Source of the DNA: Actinomadura viridilutea
GTDB taxonomy: Bacteria > Actinomycetota > Actinomycetes > Streptosporangiales > Streptosporangiaceae
Assembly: GCA_003001795.1 (NCBI GenBank)
Contig: PVNI01000003.1
Coordinates: forward strand, 1-64,000
DNA length: 64,000 nt
Direction of reading: 5' to 3'
The notes under the pieces were generated by a model. The model saw nothing but the letters and a program-made list of their open reading frames with translations, searched no databases and was not told where the DNA came from. Position 1 is the stretch's first letter; each line of letters opens with the position of its first letter. Of the stretch, positions 51,703 to 59,732 are shown piece after piece. The translations under genes were made by a program, and so were the position numbers.

Positions 51703-52770
51703 TCACACGATCTCGGCGGTGAGGACGGGCAGGGCGGCGCGCAGCTCGCGCTCCCAGTACGGCCAGTCGTGCGTGCCCTCGTAGAAGTGGGTCGACACCG
51801 GGATGCCCAGCGTTCTCAGCTTGCCGGTGAACTCGAGGGCCAGGGTGTGCGCGAGGGTCTCCAGGACGTCGCGGCGGCCCGTGTCCTCGGCGCCGTCGCG
51901 GCGCGCCCCGCCGCCGGGGGCGCCGTCGCCCGCGCTGACGTACAGCCGCACGCCGGACAGGCGGTCGGCCAGGTCGTAGGGGTTGTGCCGGCGCCACACC
52001 GCCCGCTGGGCGTCCGGGTCGCCCCACACGTCGGTCCAGGCGGCGCCGGGGCGGCCGATCGCCACGCCCAGTTCCACCAGGTCGGCCACGTCCAGGCCGC
52101 TCTCGTCCCGGTACAGGGTGTGGACGAAGCCGCTGAAGGAGGCCGCCGCCCGGAACAGACCCCGGTGGCGCGCCGCGTACGCCAAGGCGCCGGTGCCGCC
52201 CATGGCGTTGCCGGCGACGGCGCGCGCCGTCCCGGCGCCGTAGCCGCGTTCGAGGATCTGCCGCAGCTCCGTGAGGTGGAAGGTCTCCCATTGAGGCGGC
52301 CCGCCGGCGCCGCGATTCCACCAGTCGGTGCAGGAGGCGCAGGGGCCGCCGTCCGGCATGACGACGATGACGTCCAGGTCCTCGGTGAGCCCTTCGACGT
52401 CGGTGTGGGCGGTCCAGGCGGTGTGGCCGTCCTCGCCGTCGCCGCCGTACGCGCCGCTCAGCAGCCACAGCGCCGGCCAGGCGCGCGAGCCGTCCCGGCT
52501 CCAGCCGCGGGGCAGCAGCAGCCTGACCCGCGCGAGGCGGTCCAACACGGGTGACCGGATGGTCAGGTCGAGGATGCGCCGACCGACGCGGCGTTCTCCG
52601 ATGACGGCCGCGCCGTCGTCGGCGCCGGCGGGGGCCCTGCGGCGGCGGCCGGGCACCCGCGCGGGCCCTTCCGGCGCGATCGACGCCAGCACTCCCGCGA
52701 CCCCCGCGACCCCGGCGATCACGCCCATTCCGATCAAGCCGCGCCGCCCCATCGTCCGCCCCGCCGACAT
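51703..52770 (-). CDS. Ag85/esterase-D-like alpha/beta hydrolase with nucleophile Ser replaced by Ala
   Basis: 355 residues. A Tat-like or hydrophobic N-terminus (MGRRGLIGMGVIAGVAGVAG) suggests export. The family fold is clear: LLPRGWSRDGSRAWPALWLL, WTAHTDVEGLTEDLDVIVVM, and HFYEGTHDWPYWERELRAAL with the catalytic His. The nucleophile elbow, normally GxSMGG, reads GNAMGG with Ala at residue 189 (codon 52206-52204). The enzyme should therefore be unable to form the usual acyl-enzyme. It may be a binding or cell-wall-associated pseudoenzyme, or a recent mutant. ATG 52770 in MSAGRTMGRR. Confidence 0.86.
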   Translation of the reverse strand: MSAGRTMGRRGLIGMGVIAGVAGVAGVLASIAPEGPARVPGRRRRAPAGADDGAAVIGERRVGRRILDLTIRSPVLDRLARVRLLLPRGWSRDGSRAWPALWLLSGAYGGDGEDGHTAWTAHTDVEGLTEDLDVIVVMPDGGPCASCTDWWNRGAGGPPQWETFHLTELRQILERGYGAGTARAVAGNAMGGTGALAYAARHRGLFRAAASFSGFVHTLYRDESGLDVADLVELGVAIGRPGAAWTDVWGDPDAQRAVWRRHNPYDLADRLSGVRLYVSAGDGAPGGGARRDGAEDTGRRDVLETLAHTLALEFTGKLRTLGIPVSTHFYEGTHDWPYWERELRAALPVLTAEIV

Positions 52771-52894
52771 CTCGCGCTCCGCTTGACGGAATTGTCCCCG
52801 TTCTCCGGACGTCCAACGCAGAGTAACGGGGAAATAAAATGTGCGCGGCAGGTTCGCCGAGGACGGGGCGGGCGACCGACGTCAGGGGGATCGA

Positions 52895-53890
52895 ATGGAC
52901 GGCCCAGGACCCCGCGCGATGCGCAGCAAGTCGCAGCTGCAGGCGGCCATCCGCGACGGCGGACGCGCCGTGCTGGTCGTCAACGCGCGCTCGCGGCGCG
53001 GCCGCCGCCTGTTCGACCGGGCCCGGGAGCTGCTGGACGCGGCGGGCCTGCGGTTCGTCGAGACGGTCCCGGTGACCGACCCGGCGCGGCTGCGGGAGAT
53101 CTTCACCGGCGTGCTGGCCCTGGAGCCGGACCTGGTGGTGGTCGGCGGCGGCGACGGCACGGTCGCCGAGGCCGTCAGCCACCTGGCGCACCGCGACGCC
53201 GCCCTCGGCGTGCTGCCGCTGGGCACCACCAACAACTTCGCCCGCAGCCTGGAGTTGCCGCTGAACCTGAAGGACGCGGTGGCGGTGCTGCGCGACGGCA
53301 AGGTCGCCGACGTGGACGTGGGCTGGGTGCGCGGCACCCGGCCCGACGGCTCGGGCGCCGAGACCGACGGCGGGCGCCTCATCTTCGCCAACATGGTCAG
53401 CCTCGGCCTGTCCGTGCACGTCGCCCAGCACGTCCCGCACGGCCTGAAACGGGTGCTGGGCCGGGGCGCCTACGCGCTGACGGCGGCGTGGCTGCTGCCG
53501 CGGCACGAGGCGTTCCGCGCCACCATCCGCGCCGGCGACCGGGTCCAGGAGGTCACCACGCACCAGTTGAACGTGGCCAACGGCGCCCATCACAGCGGCC
53601 AGCGCATCGCCCGCGACGCCAGCCCCGACGACCGGCTGCTGGCGGTGTACCGGCTGGGCGACGAGCGGCGGCTGCGGCTGGCGTCGGCGACCGCGCGGCA
53701 CCAGCTCACCGGCCCGTGGCGGTCGCTGCGCGAGGACGCGTTCCTCACCACCGACGAGGTGCACATCGCCACCGACCCGCCGCTGCAGGTCGACGTGGAC
53801 GGCGAGATCCGCGGCCGCACCCCGGTGACGGTGCGGCTGCTCGGCAACGCCCTGCGGGTGATCGTCCCGCAGTCCTTCGTGGACACCTGA
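52895..53890 (+). CDS. Diacylglycerol kinase family (YegS/DagK-like) lipid kinase
   Basis: 331 residues. The N-terminal catalytic domain has GGGDGT (84-89) and GVLPLGTTNNFARSL, the nucleotide/Mg motifs of DagK/YegS/sphingosine kinases. LNVANGAHHSGQ and the C-terminal beta domain follow (IATDPPLQVDVDGEI). Phosphorylates diacylglycerol or a related lipid with ATP. ATG 52895 follows AGGGGG; a longer frame from GTG 52841 is less likely. Divergent from the esterase. Confidence 0.9.
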   Translation: MDGPGPRAMRSKSQLQAAIRDGGRAVLVVNARSRRGRRLFDRARELLDAAGLRFVETVPVTDPARLREIFTGVLALEPDLVVVGGGDGTVAEAVSHLAHRDAALGVLPLGTTNNFARSLELPLNLKDAVAVLRDGKVADVDVGWVRGTRPDGSGAETDGGRLIFANMVSLGLSVHVAQHVPHGLKRVLGRGAYALTAAWLLPRHEAFRATIRAGDRVQEVTTHQLNVANGAHHSGQRIARDASPDDRLLAVYRLGDERRLRLASATARHQLTGPWRSLREDAFLTTDEVHIATDPPLQVDVDGEIRGRTPVTVRLLGNALRVIVPQSFVDT

Positions 53891-53998
53891 GCCGTCGGCC
53901 CCGGGTCCGCGCCGTCCGGGCGGGCGGACGGCGCGAGTGATCGGTTCCGGCGGGCCCGGCGGGTTCGGCGCGGCGCCGGAAGGGGGAGGCATAACCGC

Positions 53999-54721
53999 AT
54001 GGAGTCCGACATCCTCAGTGGGCTGAACCCCTTCGACATCTTCGACCGCGAGGCCGAGCGGCTGGACGCCTTCTTCGCCGAGCTGGGCCCCGACGACTGG
54101 GACCGGCCGTCCCGGTGCGCCGGCTGGTCGGTCCGCGATGTGCTGGCGCACCTGGCCGGGGCGGAGCTGTACAACCACGCCTGTCTGGACGACGAGCTCG
54201 ACGTGCTGTTCAACCGCCTGGCCAAGGAGGGCGTGAGCGGCGTGGACGGATTCAACCAGTGGTGCGTCGACACCCGCCGCGGGCTGCCGGTCGCCGGGGT
54301 GCTGGGCGAATGGCGCCGCCAGAACGGCGACACGCGGCGCCGCATGCGCGAGCGCGGCGCCGACGCGATGCTGCCGACGATGGCCGGCCCGTACCCGGTG
54401 GGCCTGCAGGCCTTCCACTACGCCTCCGATTACGCCGCGCACGCCGACGACGTGGGCGTCCCCGTCGCGGAGGGCGAGGAGCCGGCGCGGTCGCAGTGGC
54501 GGGCCCGGGTGGCCCGGTTCGTTCTCGCCGAGCGCGGCTCGCCCGTGCGGGTCGAGGACGTCCCGGGCGGGGTGCGGGTGCTCCTGGACGGCCGGGCCGG
54601 CGGGGACGCCCGGGAGGCGCGGCTGTCCACGTCCGACTTCGTCGAGGCCGCCGTGAACCGGCTGCCCGACGAGCACCCGCTCGATCCGGAGCTGCGCGCG
54701 GCGCTGGTCTGCCTGGCCTGA
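53999..54721 (+). CDS. Maleylpyruvate isomerase-family mycothiol-dependent (DinB-fold) protein
   Basis: 240 residues, four-helix DinB/MDMPI fold: LGPDDWDRPSRCAGWSVRDVLAHLAG with the conserved Trp/His, then YASDYAAHADDVGVP with further His ligands. Members bind a divalent metal and use mycothiol in isomerase or detoxification reactions. ATG 53999 follows GGGGGAGG. Stop lies 9 bp before the convergent aldo/keto reductase stop. Substrate unknown. Confidence 0.86.
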   Translation: MESDILSGLNPFDIFDREAERLDAFFAELGPDDWDRPSRCAGWSVRDVLAHLAGAELYNHACLDDELDVLFNRLAKEGVSGVDGFNQWCVDTRRGLPVAGVLGEWRRQNGDTRRRMRERGADAMLPTMAGPYPVGLQAFHYASDYAAHADDVGVPVAEGEEPARSQWRARVARFVLAERGSPVRVEDVPGGVRVLLDGRAGGDAREARLSTSDFVEAAVNRLPDEHPLDPELRAALVCLA

Positions 54722-54729
54722 CCGGGCGG

Positions 54730-55611
54730 TCAGCCGACGGCGGACAGGTCGGCGAGGTCCTCGTCGGTGAGGCGCAGGCCCGCGGCGGCGATGTTCTCCT
54801 CCAAGTGGGCCGGATCGGACGTTCCCGGGATGGCGAGCATCACGGGCGACAGGGCCAGCAGCCCTGCCAGCAGCACCTGCGCCGTGGTCGCCCCGTGGCG
54901 CGCCGCGACCCGCCGGACGCGGTCGTCGTCGGGGAGGCCGAACCCGCCGAGCGGGAAGTAGGGCACGAAGGCGATCTTCTCGCGGGTGCACACGTCCAGC
55001 AGCGCGGTGTCCGCGGGCATCGTCACGTCGAAGCGGTTCTGCACCGCGGCCACCGGCGCGATCCGGCGCGCCTCGGCGAGCTGGGCGGCCGACACGTGGC
55101 TGACGCCCAGATGCCGGATCAGCCCCCGCTCGCGCAGTTCGGCCAGCACCGCGAACCGCTCCCCGATCGACTCGTCGCCGGGCGGCTCCAGGAGGCCGGG
55201 GCGCAGGTACACCAGGTCCAGCTGGTCGCGGCCGAGTTCGCGCAGGTTGCGCTCCACCTCGGCGCGCAGGTCCCCGGCGGCCAGCTCCCCCGTCGGCATG
55301 GCGTCGCCCGGCCCCCGGTACGGACCGACCTTGGTGGCGATCACCAGGCCGTCCGGGTACGGGTGCAGGGCCGCCCGGATGAGCTCGTTGGCGGACAGGT
55401 CGCCGTGGAAGTAGAACGCGGCGGTGTCGATGTGGTCGACGCCGAGCTCCACCGCCCGGCGCACGATCTTCAGCGCGGTGTCGCGGTCGTTCAGCCTGCC
55501 GGCACGCGGATCGCCGGGCAGGCGCATCGCGCCGAACCCCATCCTGGCGACCCGCAGGTCGCCGCCCAGCGTCCAGTGTCCGGCCGCGGTCGCGTCGATC
55601 TGTCTGGTCAT
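54730..55611 (-). CDS. Aldo/keto reductase with Arg in place of the catalytic His
   Basis: 293 residues, NADPH-dependent AKR barrel. Tetrad residues: Asp in HIDTAAFYF, Tyr in the same motif, Lys in VIATKVGPY; the usual His (LH.P) reads VYLRPG here. C-terminal cofactor motif: MLAIPGTSDPAHLEENIAAA. An Arg at this position is seen in some actinobacterial AKRs, so the enzyme may still act on a special substrate. ATG 55611 with GAGGGG upstream. Divergent from the Baeyer-Villiger gene across the palindrome at 55672. Confidence 0.86.
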   Translation of the reverse strand: MTRQIDATAAGHWTLGGDLRVARMGFGAMRLPGDPRAGRLNDRDTALKIVRRAVELGVDHIDTAAFYFHGDLSANELIRAALHPYPDGLVIATKVGPYRGPGDAMPTGELAAGDLRAEVERNLRELGRDQLDLVYLRPGLLEPPGDESIGERFAVLAELRERGLIRHLGVSHVSAAQLAEARRIAPVAAVQNRFDVTMPADTALLDVCTREKIAFVPYFPLGGFGLPDDDRVRRVAARHGATTAQVLLAGLLALSPVMLAIPGTSDPAHLEENIAAAGLRLTDEDLADLSAVG

Positions 55612-55671
55612 GCCCCTCAGACTGCTCGGCGCCCCCGGCTCGGGCGAACGGCTGAGTGCGCACCTAGGCAG

Positions 55672-55687
55672 ATGACCAATTGGTCAT
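55672..55687. promoter_or_regulatory. 16-bp perfect palindromic operator
   Basis: ATGACCAATTGGTCAT is a perfect palindrome 44 bp upstream of the monooxygenase and about 60 bp upstream of the divergent aldo/keto reductase. It is typical of a TetR-type site and could control both genes. A CATTAT box overlapping its right end could be the -10 of the monooxygenase operon. Confidence 0.75.
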
Positions 55688-55731
55688 TATCCTCGGGGCG
55701 TACGGATCCCCCGCGCACACCGGACGGCAGC

Positions 55732-57231
55732 ATGGACGCACCGCACGACGTCGTGATCATCGGGAGCGGGTTCGGCGGGATCGGCATGGCCGCCCGGCTG
55801 CTGCGGGCCGGGGTGCGGGACGTGGTGGTCCTGGAAAAGGCCGACGGGCTGGGCGGGACCTGGCGCGACAACACCTATCCCGGCGCCGCCTGCGACATCC
55901 CGTCGCACCTGTACTCGTTCTCGTTCGAGCCCAAGGTCGACTGGAGCCGCCGCTTCCCGCGGCAACAGGAGATCCTCGACTACCTGTGGCACGTGGCGCG
56001 CAAGTACGACGTGCTGCCGCTCATCCGGTTCGGCGCCGAAGTGACCGAAGCGCGGTTCGACGAAGAGGCCGGCCTCTGGCGGGTCTCCACCTCCGGCGGC
56101 GACCGGCTGGCGGCGCGGGTGCTGATCAGCGCGTGCGGGCAGCTCAACCGGCCCGCGCTGCCGGACATCGAGGGACGGGACTCCTTCGCCGGGCCCAGCT
56201 TCCACTCCGCCCGTTGGGACCACGGCGTCGACCTGTCCGGCAAGCGGGTGGCGGTGATCGGCACCGGCGCGAGCGCGATCCAGATCGTGCCGGAGCTCGC
56301 CACGACGGCCGAACGGCTGGTGGTGTTCCAGCGGTCGGCGCCGTACGTGATCGGCAAACCGGACCGGCCGTACCGGGCCTGGGAGAAGACGCTGCTGGCC
56401 GCCGTGCCGGGGCTGTACGCGCTGAGCCGCGCCAGGATCTACGCGCTGTACGAGGCGCGGGCCCTGGCCTTCATCAAGTACCCCGCGCTGATGCGGCTGC
56501 TGACGTGGCAGTTCCGGCGCATCCTGCGCGCCCAGGTCCCCGACCCTGGGCTGCGCGCCCGGCTCGTCCCCGACTACCCGATGGGCTGCAAGCGCATCCT
56601 GCTGTCCGACGACTACTATCCCGCGCTCACCCGCCCCAACGTCGACCTGGTCACCGATCCGATCACGCGGATCACCCCGTCCGGCGTCGAGGCCGGCGGC
56701 CGCGTCCACGAGGTCGACGTGATCGTCTACGCCACCGGGTTCCGCGGCGCCGACTTCGTGGGGCCGATGAAGATCGTCGGCCGGGGCGGCCTGACGCTGG
56801 ACGAGGCGTGGCGCGACGGCGCCCGCGCCCATCTGGGCATCGCCGTCAGCGGCTTCCCCAACCTGTTCCTGCTGTACGGGCCGTACACCAACCTCGGCCA
56901 CAACTCGATCATCTACATGCTGGAGTCGCAGTTCCGGTACGTGCTGGGATGCGTGCGGGCGCTGCGCCAGACCGGGCTGGCGTGGATCGACGTCCGCCCC
57001 GAGGCGCAGGACGCCTTCGACCGCCGGATGCGCGAGCGGATGCGCGCCACGGTGTGGGAGGCCGGCTGCGCGAGCTGGTACATGACCGCCGACGGCAAGG
57101 TCGTCAACAACTGGCCGGGGTTCACCTTCGCCTACCGGCGCGCCACGCGCCGCCCCGACCCGAGGCACTTCCGGGCGGGACGCGCCCGGCCGATCCGCCC
57201 CGCGGCCGCCGGGCGGGCGGCGGACCTCTAG
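55732..57231 (+). CDS. Flavin-binding Baeyer-Villiger-type monooxygenase
   Basis: 499 residues. FAD site GSGFGG (11-16), LEKADGLGGTWRDNTYPGAA, BVMO fingerprint FAGPSFHSARWD (about 153-164), NADPH Rossmann GTGASAIQIVPEL, and C-terminal ATGFRG. Inserts oxygen into ketones to give esters or lactones. ATG 55732. An SDR begins 9 bp after its stop, so an alcohol-to-ketone-to-ester pathway is plausible, under the palindrome upstream. Confidence 0.93.
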   Translation: MDAPHDVVIIGSGFGGIGMAARLLRAGVRDVVVLEKADGLGGTWRDNTYPGAACDIPSHLYSFSFEPKVDWSRRFPRQQEILDYLWHVARKYDVLPLIRFGAEVTEARFDEEAGLWRVSTSGGDRLAARVLISACGQLNRPALPDIEGRDSFAGPSFHSARWDHGVDLSGKRVAVIGTGASAIQIVPELATTAERLVVFQRSAPYVIGKPDRPYRAWEKTLLAAVPGLYALSRARIYALYEARALAFIKYPALMRLLTWQFRRILRAQVPDPGLRARLVPDYPMGCKRILLSDDYYPALTRPNVDLVTDPITRITPSGVEAGGRVHEVDVIVYATGFRGADFVGPMKIVGRGGLTLDEAWRDGARAHLGIAVSGFPNLFLLYGPYTNLGHNSIIYMLESQFRYVLGCVRALRQTGLAWIDVRPEAQDAFDRRMRERMRATVWEAGCASWYMTADGKVVNNWPGFTFAYRRATRRPDPRHFRAGRARPIRPAAAGRAADL

Positions 57232-57240
57232 GCTCGGGGC

Positions 57241-58011
57241 ATGCCGACTGCATTGATCACCGGCGCCACCGCGGGCATCGGCGCCGCCTTCGCCCGCCGG
57301 CTGGCGTCCGACGGATTCGACCTGGTGCTGCTGGCCCGCGACGCCGAACGGCTGGAGCGGACGGCGCGGGAGCTCGGCGGCGCCTACGGGGTGCGGACCG
57401 AAGTGCTCGTCGCCGACCTGGCCTCCGACGAGGGGCTGGACGCCGCCGAGCGGCGGGCGCGCGACGGCGTGGACCTGCTGGTCAACAACGCCGGGTTCGG
57501 CCACGGCGGCAGGTTCCTCGACGTCCCCCTGGAGAACGAGCTGCGGATGCTGCGGGTGCACTGCGAGGCGGTGCTGCGGCTGACCCACGCGGCCCTGCCC
57601 GGCATGCTGGAACGCGGCCGCGGCGAGATCATCAACGTGTCGTCCACGGCGGCGTTCCTGGTGCGCGGCACCTACGGCGCGTCCAAGGCGTGGGTGGTGA
57701 GCTTCACCCGGGGCGTTGCCGAGGACATCGCCATGCGCGACGGCGGCCGCGGCGTGCGGGTGATGGCGCTGTGCCCCGGGTTCGTGCGCACCGAGTTCCA
57801 CCAGCGGGCCGGGATGAACATGTCGGGCGTCCCCGACGCGCTGTGGCTGGACAAGGACAAGGTCGTCGACGCGGCGCTGCGCGACCTGCGGCGCGGCCTG
57901 CGGGTCAGCGTGCCCGGCGCCCAGTACAAGGCGCTCGTCGGCCTCAGCCGCCTGCTGCCGACCTCGCTCGTCGGCCGCGTCTCGTCGCGCACCGGCCGCC
58001 GCTATGACTGA
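57241..58011 (+). CDS. Short-chain dehydrogenase/reductase
   Basis: 256 residues, classical SDR: cofactor motif TGATAGIG (7-14), NNAGFG, catalytic Ser in INVSSTAAF, and Tyr145/Lys149 in YGASK. Probably oxidises an alcohol or reduces a ketone with NAD(P). The start is 9 bp after the monooxygenase, so it is likely the same transcript; the pair could provide and use a ketone. Epimerase follows 71 bp downstream. Confidence 0.9.
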   Translation: MPTALITGATAGIGAAFARRLASDGFDLVLLARDAERLERTARELGGAYGVRTEVLVADLASDEGLDAAERRARDGVDLLVNNAGFGHGGRFLDVPLENELRMLRVHCEAVLRLTHAALPGMLERGRGEIINVSSTAAFLVRGTYGASKAWVVSFTRGVAEDIAMRDGGRGVRVMALCPGFVRTEFHQRAGMNMSGVPDALWLDKDKVVDAALRDLRRGLRVSVPGAQYKALVGLSRLLPTSLVGRVSSRTGRRYD

Positions 58012-58082
58012 TCGCACCCCGGACGACGCCGCCGGGCCCGTCGGCGTTGCGGGCCCTCCCCGGCGGCGGGAATGCTGACGTC

Positions 58083-59006
58083 ATGCGGGTCTTGGTGACG
58101 GGCGCGGCCGGATACGTCGGATACGCGGTGGGGCGGCGTCTCGTCGCGGCCGGGCACGAGGTCGACGGGCTGATCCGCCACCCCGACCAGGGCCTGCCGC
58201 CGGGGGTGCGGCCCCTGGTGTGCGACCTGCTCGACCGGCCGGCGCTGGAGGCCGTGCTGCGCGAACCGTACGACGCGGTGTGCCATCTGGCCGCGCTGAC
58301 GAGGGTCCGCGAGTCGTTCGCGGAGCCGCTGCGGTTCTTCGAGGTCAACGTGCAGGGCACGGTCAACCTGCTGGGCCTGCTCGCCCCCGGCACGCGCATG
58401 GTGTACGGGTCGACCGCCGCCGTCTACGGCACCCCCGAGTGGCAGCCGATCCACGAGGACCAGACGCCCGCGCCGACCAGCCCCTACGGCGCCTCGAAGC
58501 TGGCCGCCGAGCAGGCGGTGCGCTTCCACGCCCGCACCGGCGCGATCGGCGCGGTGGTGCTGCGCACGTTCAACGTCGCGGGCTCGGTGGACGGACGCGG
58601 CGACCCCGATCCGACCCGGCTGATCCCCAAGGCGCTGGCCGTGGCGGCGGGCCGGGCCCCGCACCTGGAGATCAACGGCGACGGCGGCGCGGTCCGCGAG
58701 TACGTGCACGTCGACGATCTCGCCGAGGCCCACGTCCTCGCGCTGGACGCCGCCCGGCCCGGCGAGGACCGCGTCTACAACGTCGGCAGCGGCATCGGGG
58801 TGTCGGTCCGCGACGTGGTGGCGGCCGTGGAGAAGGTGACGGGCCGCCGCGTGCCGACGGTGCACCGCCCGCCCCGGCCCGAACCGCCCCTGCTGATCTC
58901 CGACGCCACCGCCGTCCGCCACGACCTGGGCTGGCGTCCGCGGCGGTCGGAGCTGCCGCAGATCATCGCCGACGCGTGGGCCGCCCTCACCCGCGCGAAC
59001 GGATAA
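58083..59006 (+). CDS. NAD-dependent sugar epimerase/dehydratase
   Basis: 307 residues, GalE-type extended SDR. MRVLVTGAAGYVGYAVGRRL at the N-terminus, YGASKLAAEQAVRFH with catalytic Tyr/Lys, YVHVDDLAEAHVLAL, and YNVGSGIGVSVRDVV. Likely a nucleotide-sugar 4-epimerase or related enzyme, substrate unknown. ATG 58083 was chosen over the upstream in-frame start at 58047 because MRVLVTGAAG is the family start. A GroES-like gene follows 9 bp later. Confidence 0.88.
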   Translation: MRVLVTGAAGYVGYAVGRRLVAAGHEVDGLIRHPDQGLPPGVRPLVCDLLDRPALEAVLREPYDAVCHLAALTRVRESFAEPLRFFEVNVQGTVNLLGLLAPGTRMVYGSTAAVYGTPEWQPIHEDQTPAPTSPYGASKLAAEQAVRFHARTGAIGAVVLRTFNVAGSVDGRGDPDPTRLIPKALAVAAGRAPHLEINGDGGAVREYVHVDDLAEAHVLALDAARPGEDRVYNVGSGIGVSVRDVVAAVEKVTGRRVPTVHRPPRPEPPLLISDATAVRHDLGWRPRRSELPQIIADAWAALTRANG

Positions 59007-59015
59007 ACTCCCAGC

Positions 59016-59336
59016 GTGTCCGAGCCGAAGTTCGAAGTCCAGATGCTTCACGACCGTGTCATGATCAAGGTCGAGAAGGAGCCCGGGGAGCGGCGCAGCA
59101 CCAGCGGCATCGTGATCCCGGCCACCGTGGAGCAGTCCAACCGGCTCGTCTGGGGCCAAGTGTGCGGCGTCGGCCACCACGTGCGCACCGTCAAGGTCGG
59201 CGACCGGGTGCTGTTCCATCCCGAGGATCAGTACGAGGTCGAGATCCAGGGCGAGAACTACCTGGTCATGCGGGAGCGGGATCTGCACGCCATCGCCAGC
59301 GAGCGCCCCGAGCACGGCACCGGCCTCTACCTTTGA
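59016..59336 (+). CDS. GroES-like co-chaperonin paralogue
   Basis: 106 residues, Cpn10 fold: LHDRVMIKVEKEPGERRSTS, then GIVIPATVEQ at the mobile-loop position (GIVL in GroES), then GQVCGVGHHVRTVKVGDRVL and ENYLVMRERDLHAIA. No groEL is adjacent. In standard GroES the mobile loop contacts GroEL; the IVI variant is close. May be a second co-chaperonin or an independent small chaperone. GTG 59016 follows the epimerase directly. Confidence 0.85.
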   Translation: MSEPKFEVQMLHDRVMIKVEKEPGERRSTSGIVIPATVEQSNRLVWGQVCGVGHHVRTVKVGDRVLFHPEDQYEVEIQGENYLVMRERDLHAIASERPEHGTGLYL

Positions 59337-59732
59337 CCGCGTCCCTCCCCCGGGGGCGCCCACGCCGGCGTTGATCGCGGGCCGCCGCGTCCACGGGCCG
59401 CCACCAGGACGGCATCGCTCGGGAACGCCGAGGAGGATTCCGCTTCCGGCATCGCAGGGACGGCGCGAAAGGACGGCACGAAGCGGCGACTGTACCAACA
59501 GGGCGGCATGACAGGGCGGGCATGACAGGGCGGGCATGACAGGGCGCGGACGACAGAGCGCCGTATGACAGGGGCGGGTCGACAGGGGGCGAACCACGTC
59601 CGGGGATGCGCATCGGCGCGCCCGCCGGCTCCCCGGTCCAGGACTTCCCGCCGGGCGGCACGGACGACGGCCGCGGTCGGCGGACCGCCTTCCCGATGCC
59701 TCCGCGCGCCGCACGCGCCGCGAGGACGCCCG
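59337..59732. other. Intergenic region with a ~15-bp tandem repeat array
   Basis: About 395 bp without a convincing gene between the GroES-like gene and the end of sbcC. 59506-59590 holds about six units of 14-16 bp based on GCATGACAGGGCGGG, degenerating to the right. No hairpin of terminator quality is evident. Confidence 0.7.
59506..59590. repeat. ATGACAGGGCGGG tandem array, about six units
   Basis: Units begin near 59506, 59521, 59535, 59550, 59565 and 59581. Three carry an ATGACAGGG core exactly. No ORF of more than a few codons uses them. Confidence 0.85.

Noticed and set aside
59506..59590. Possible CRISPR array
   Set aside because: Units are contiguous 14-16 bp copies without spacers.
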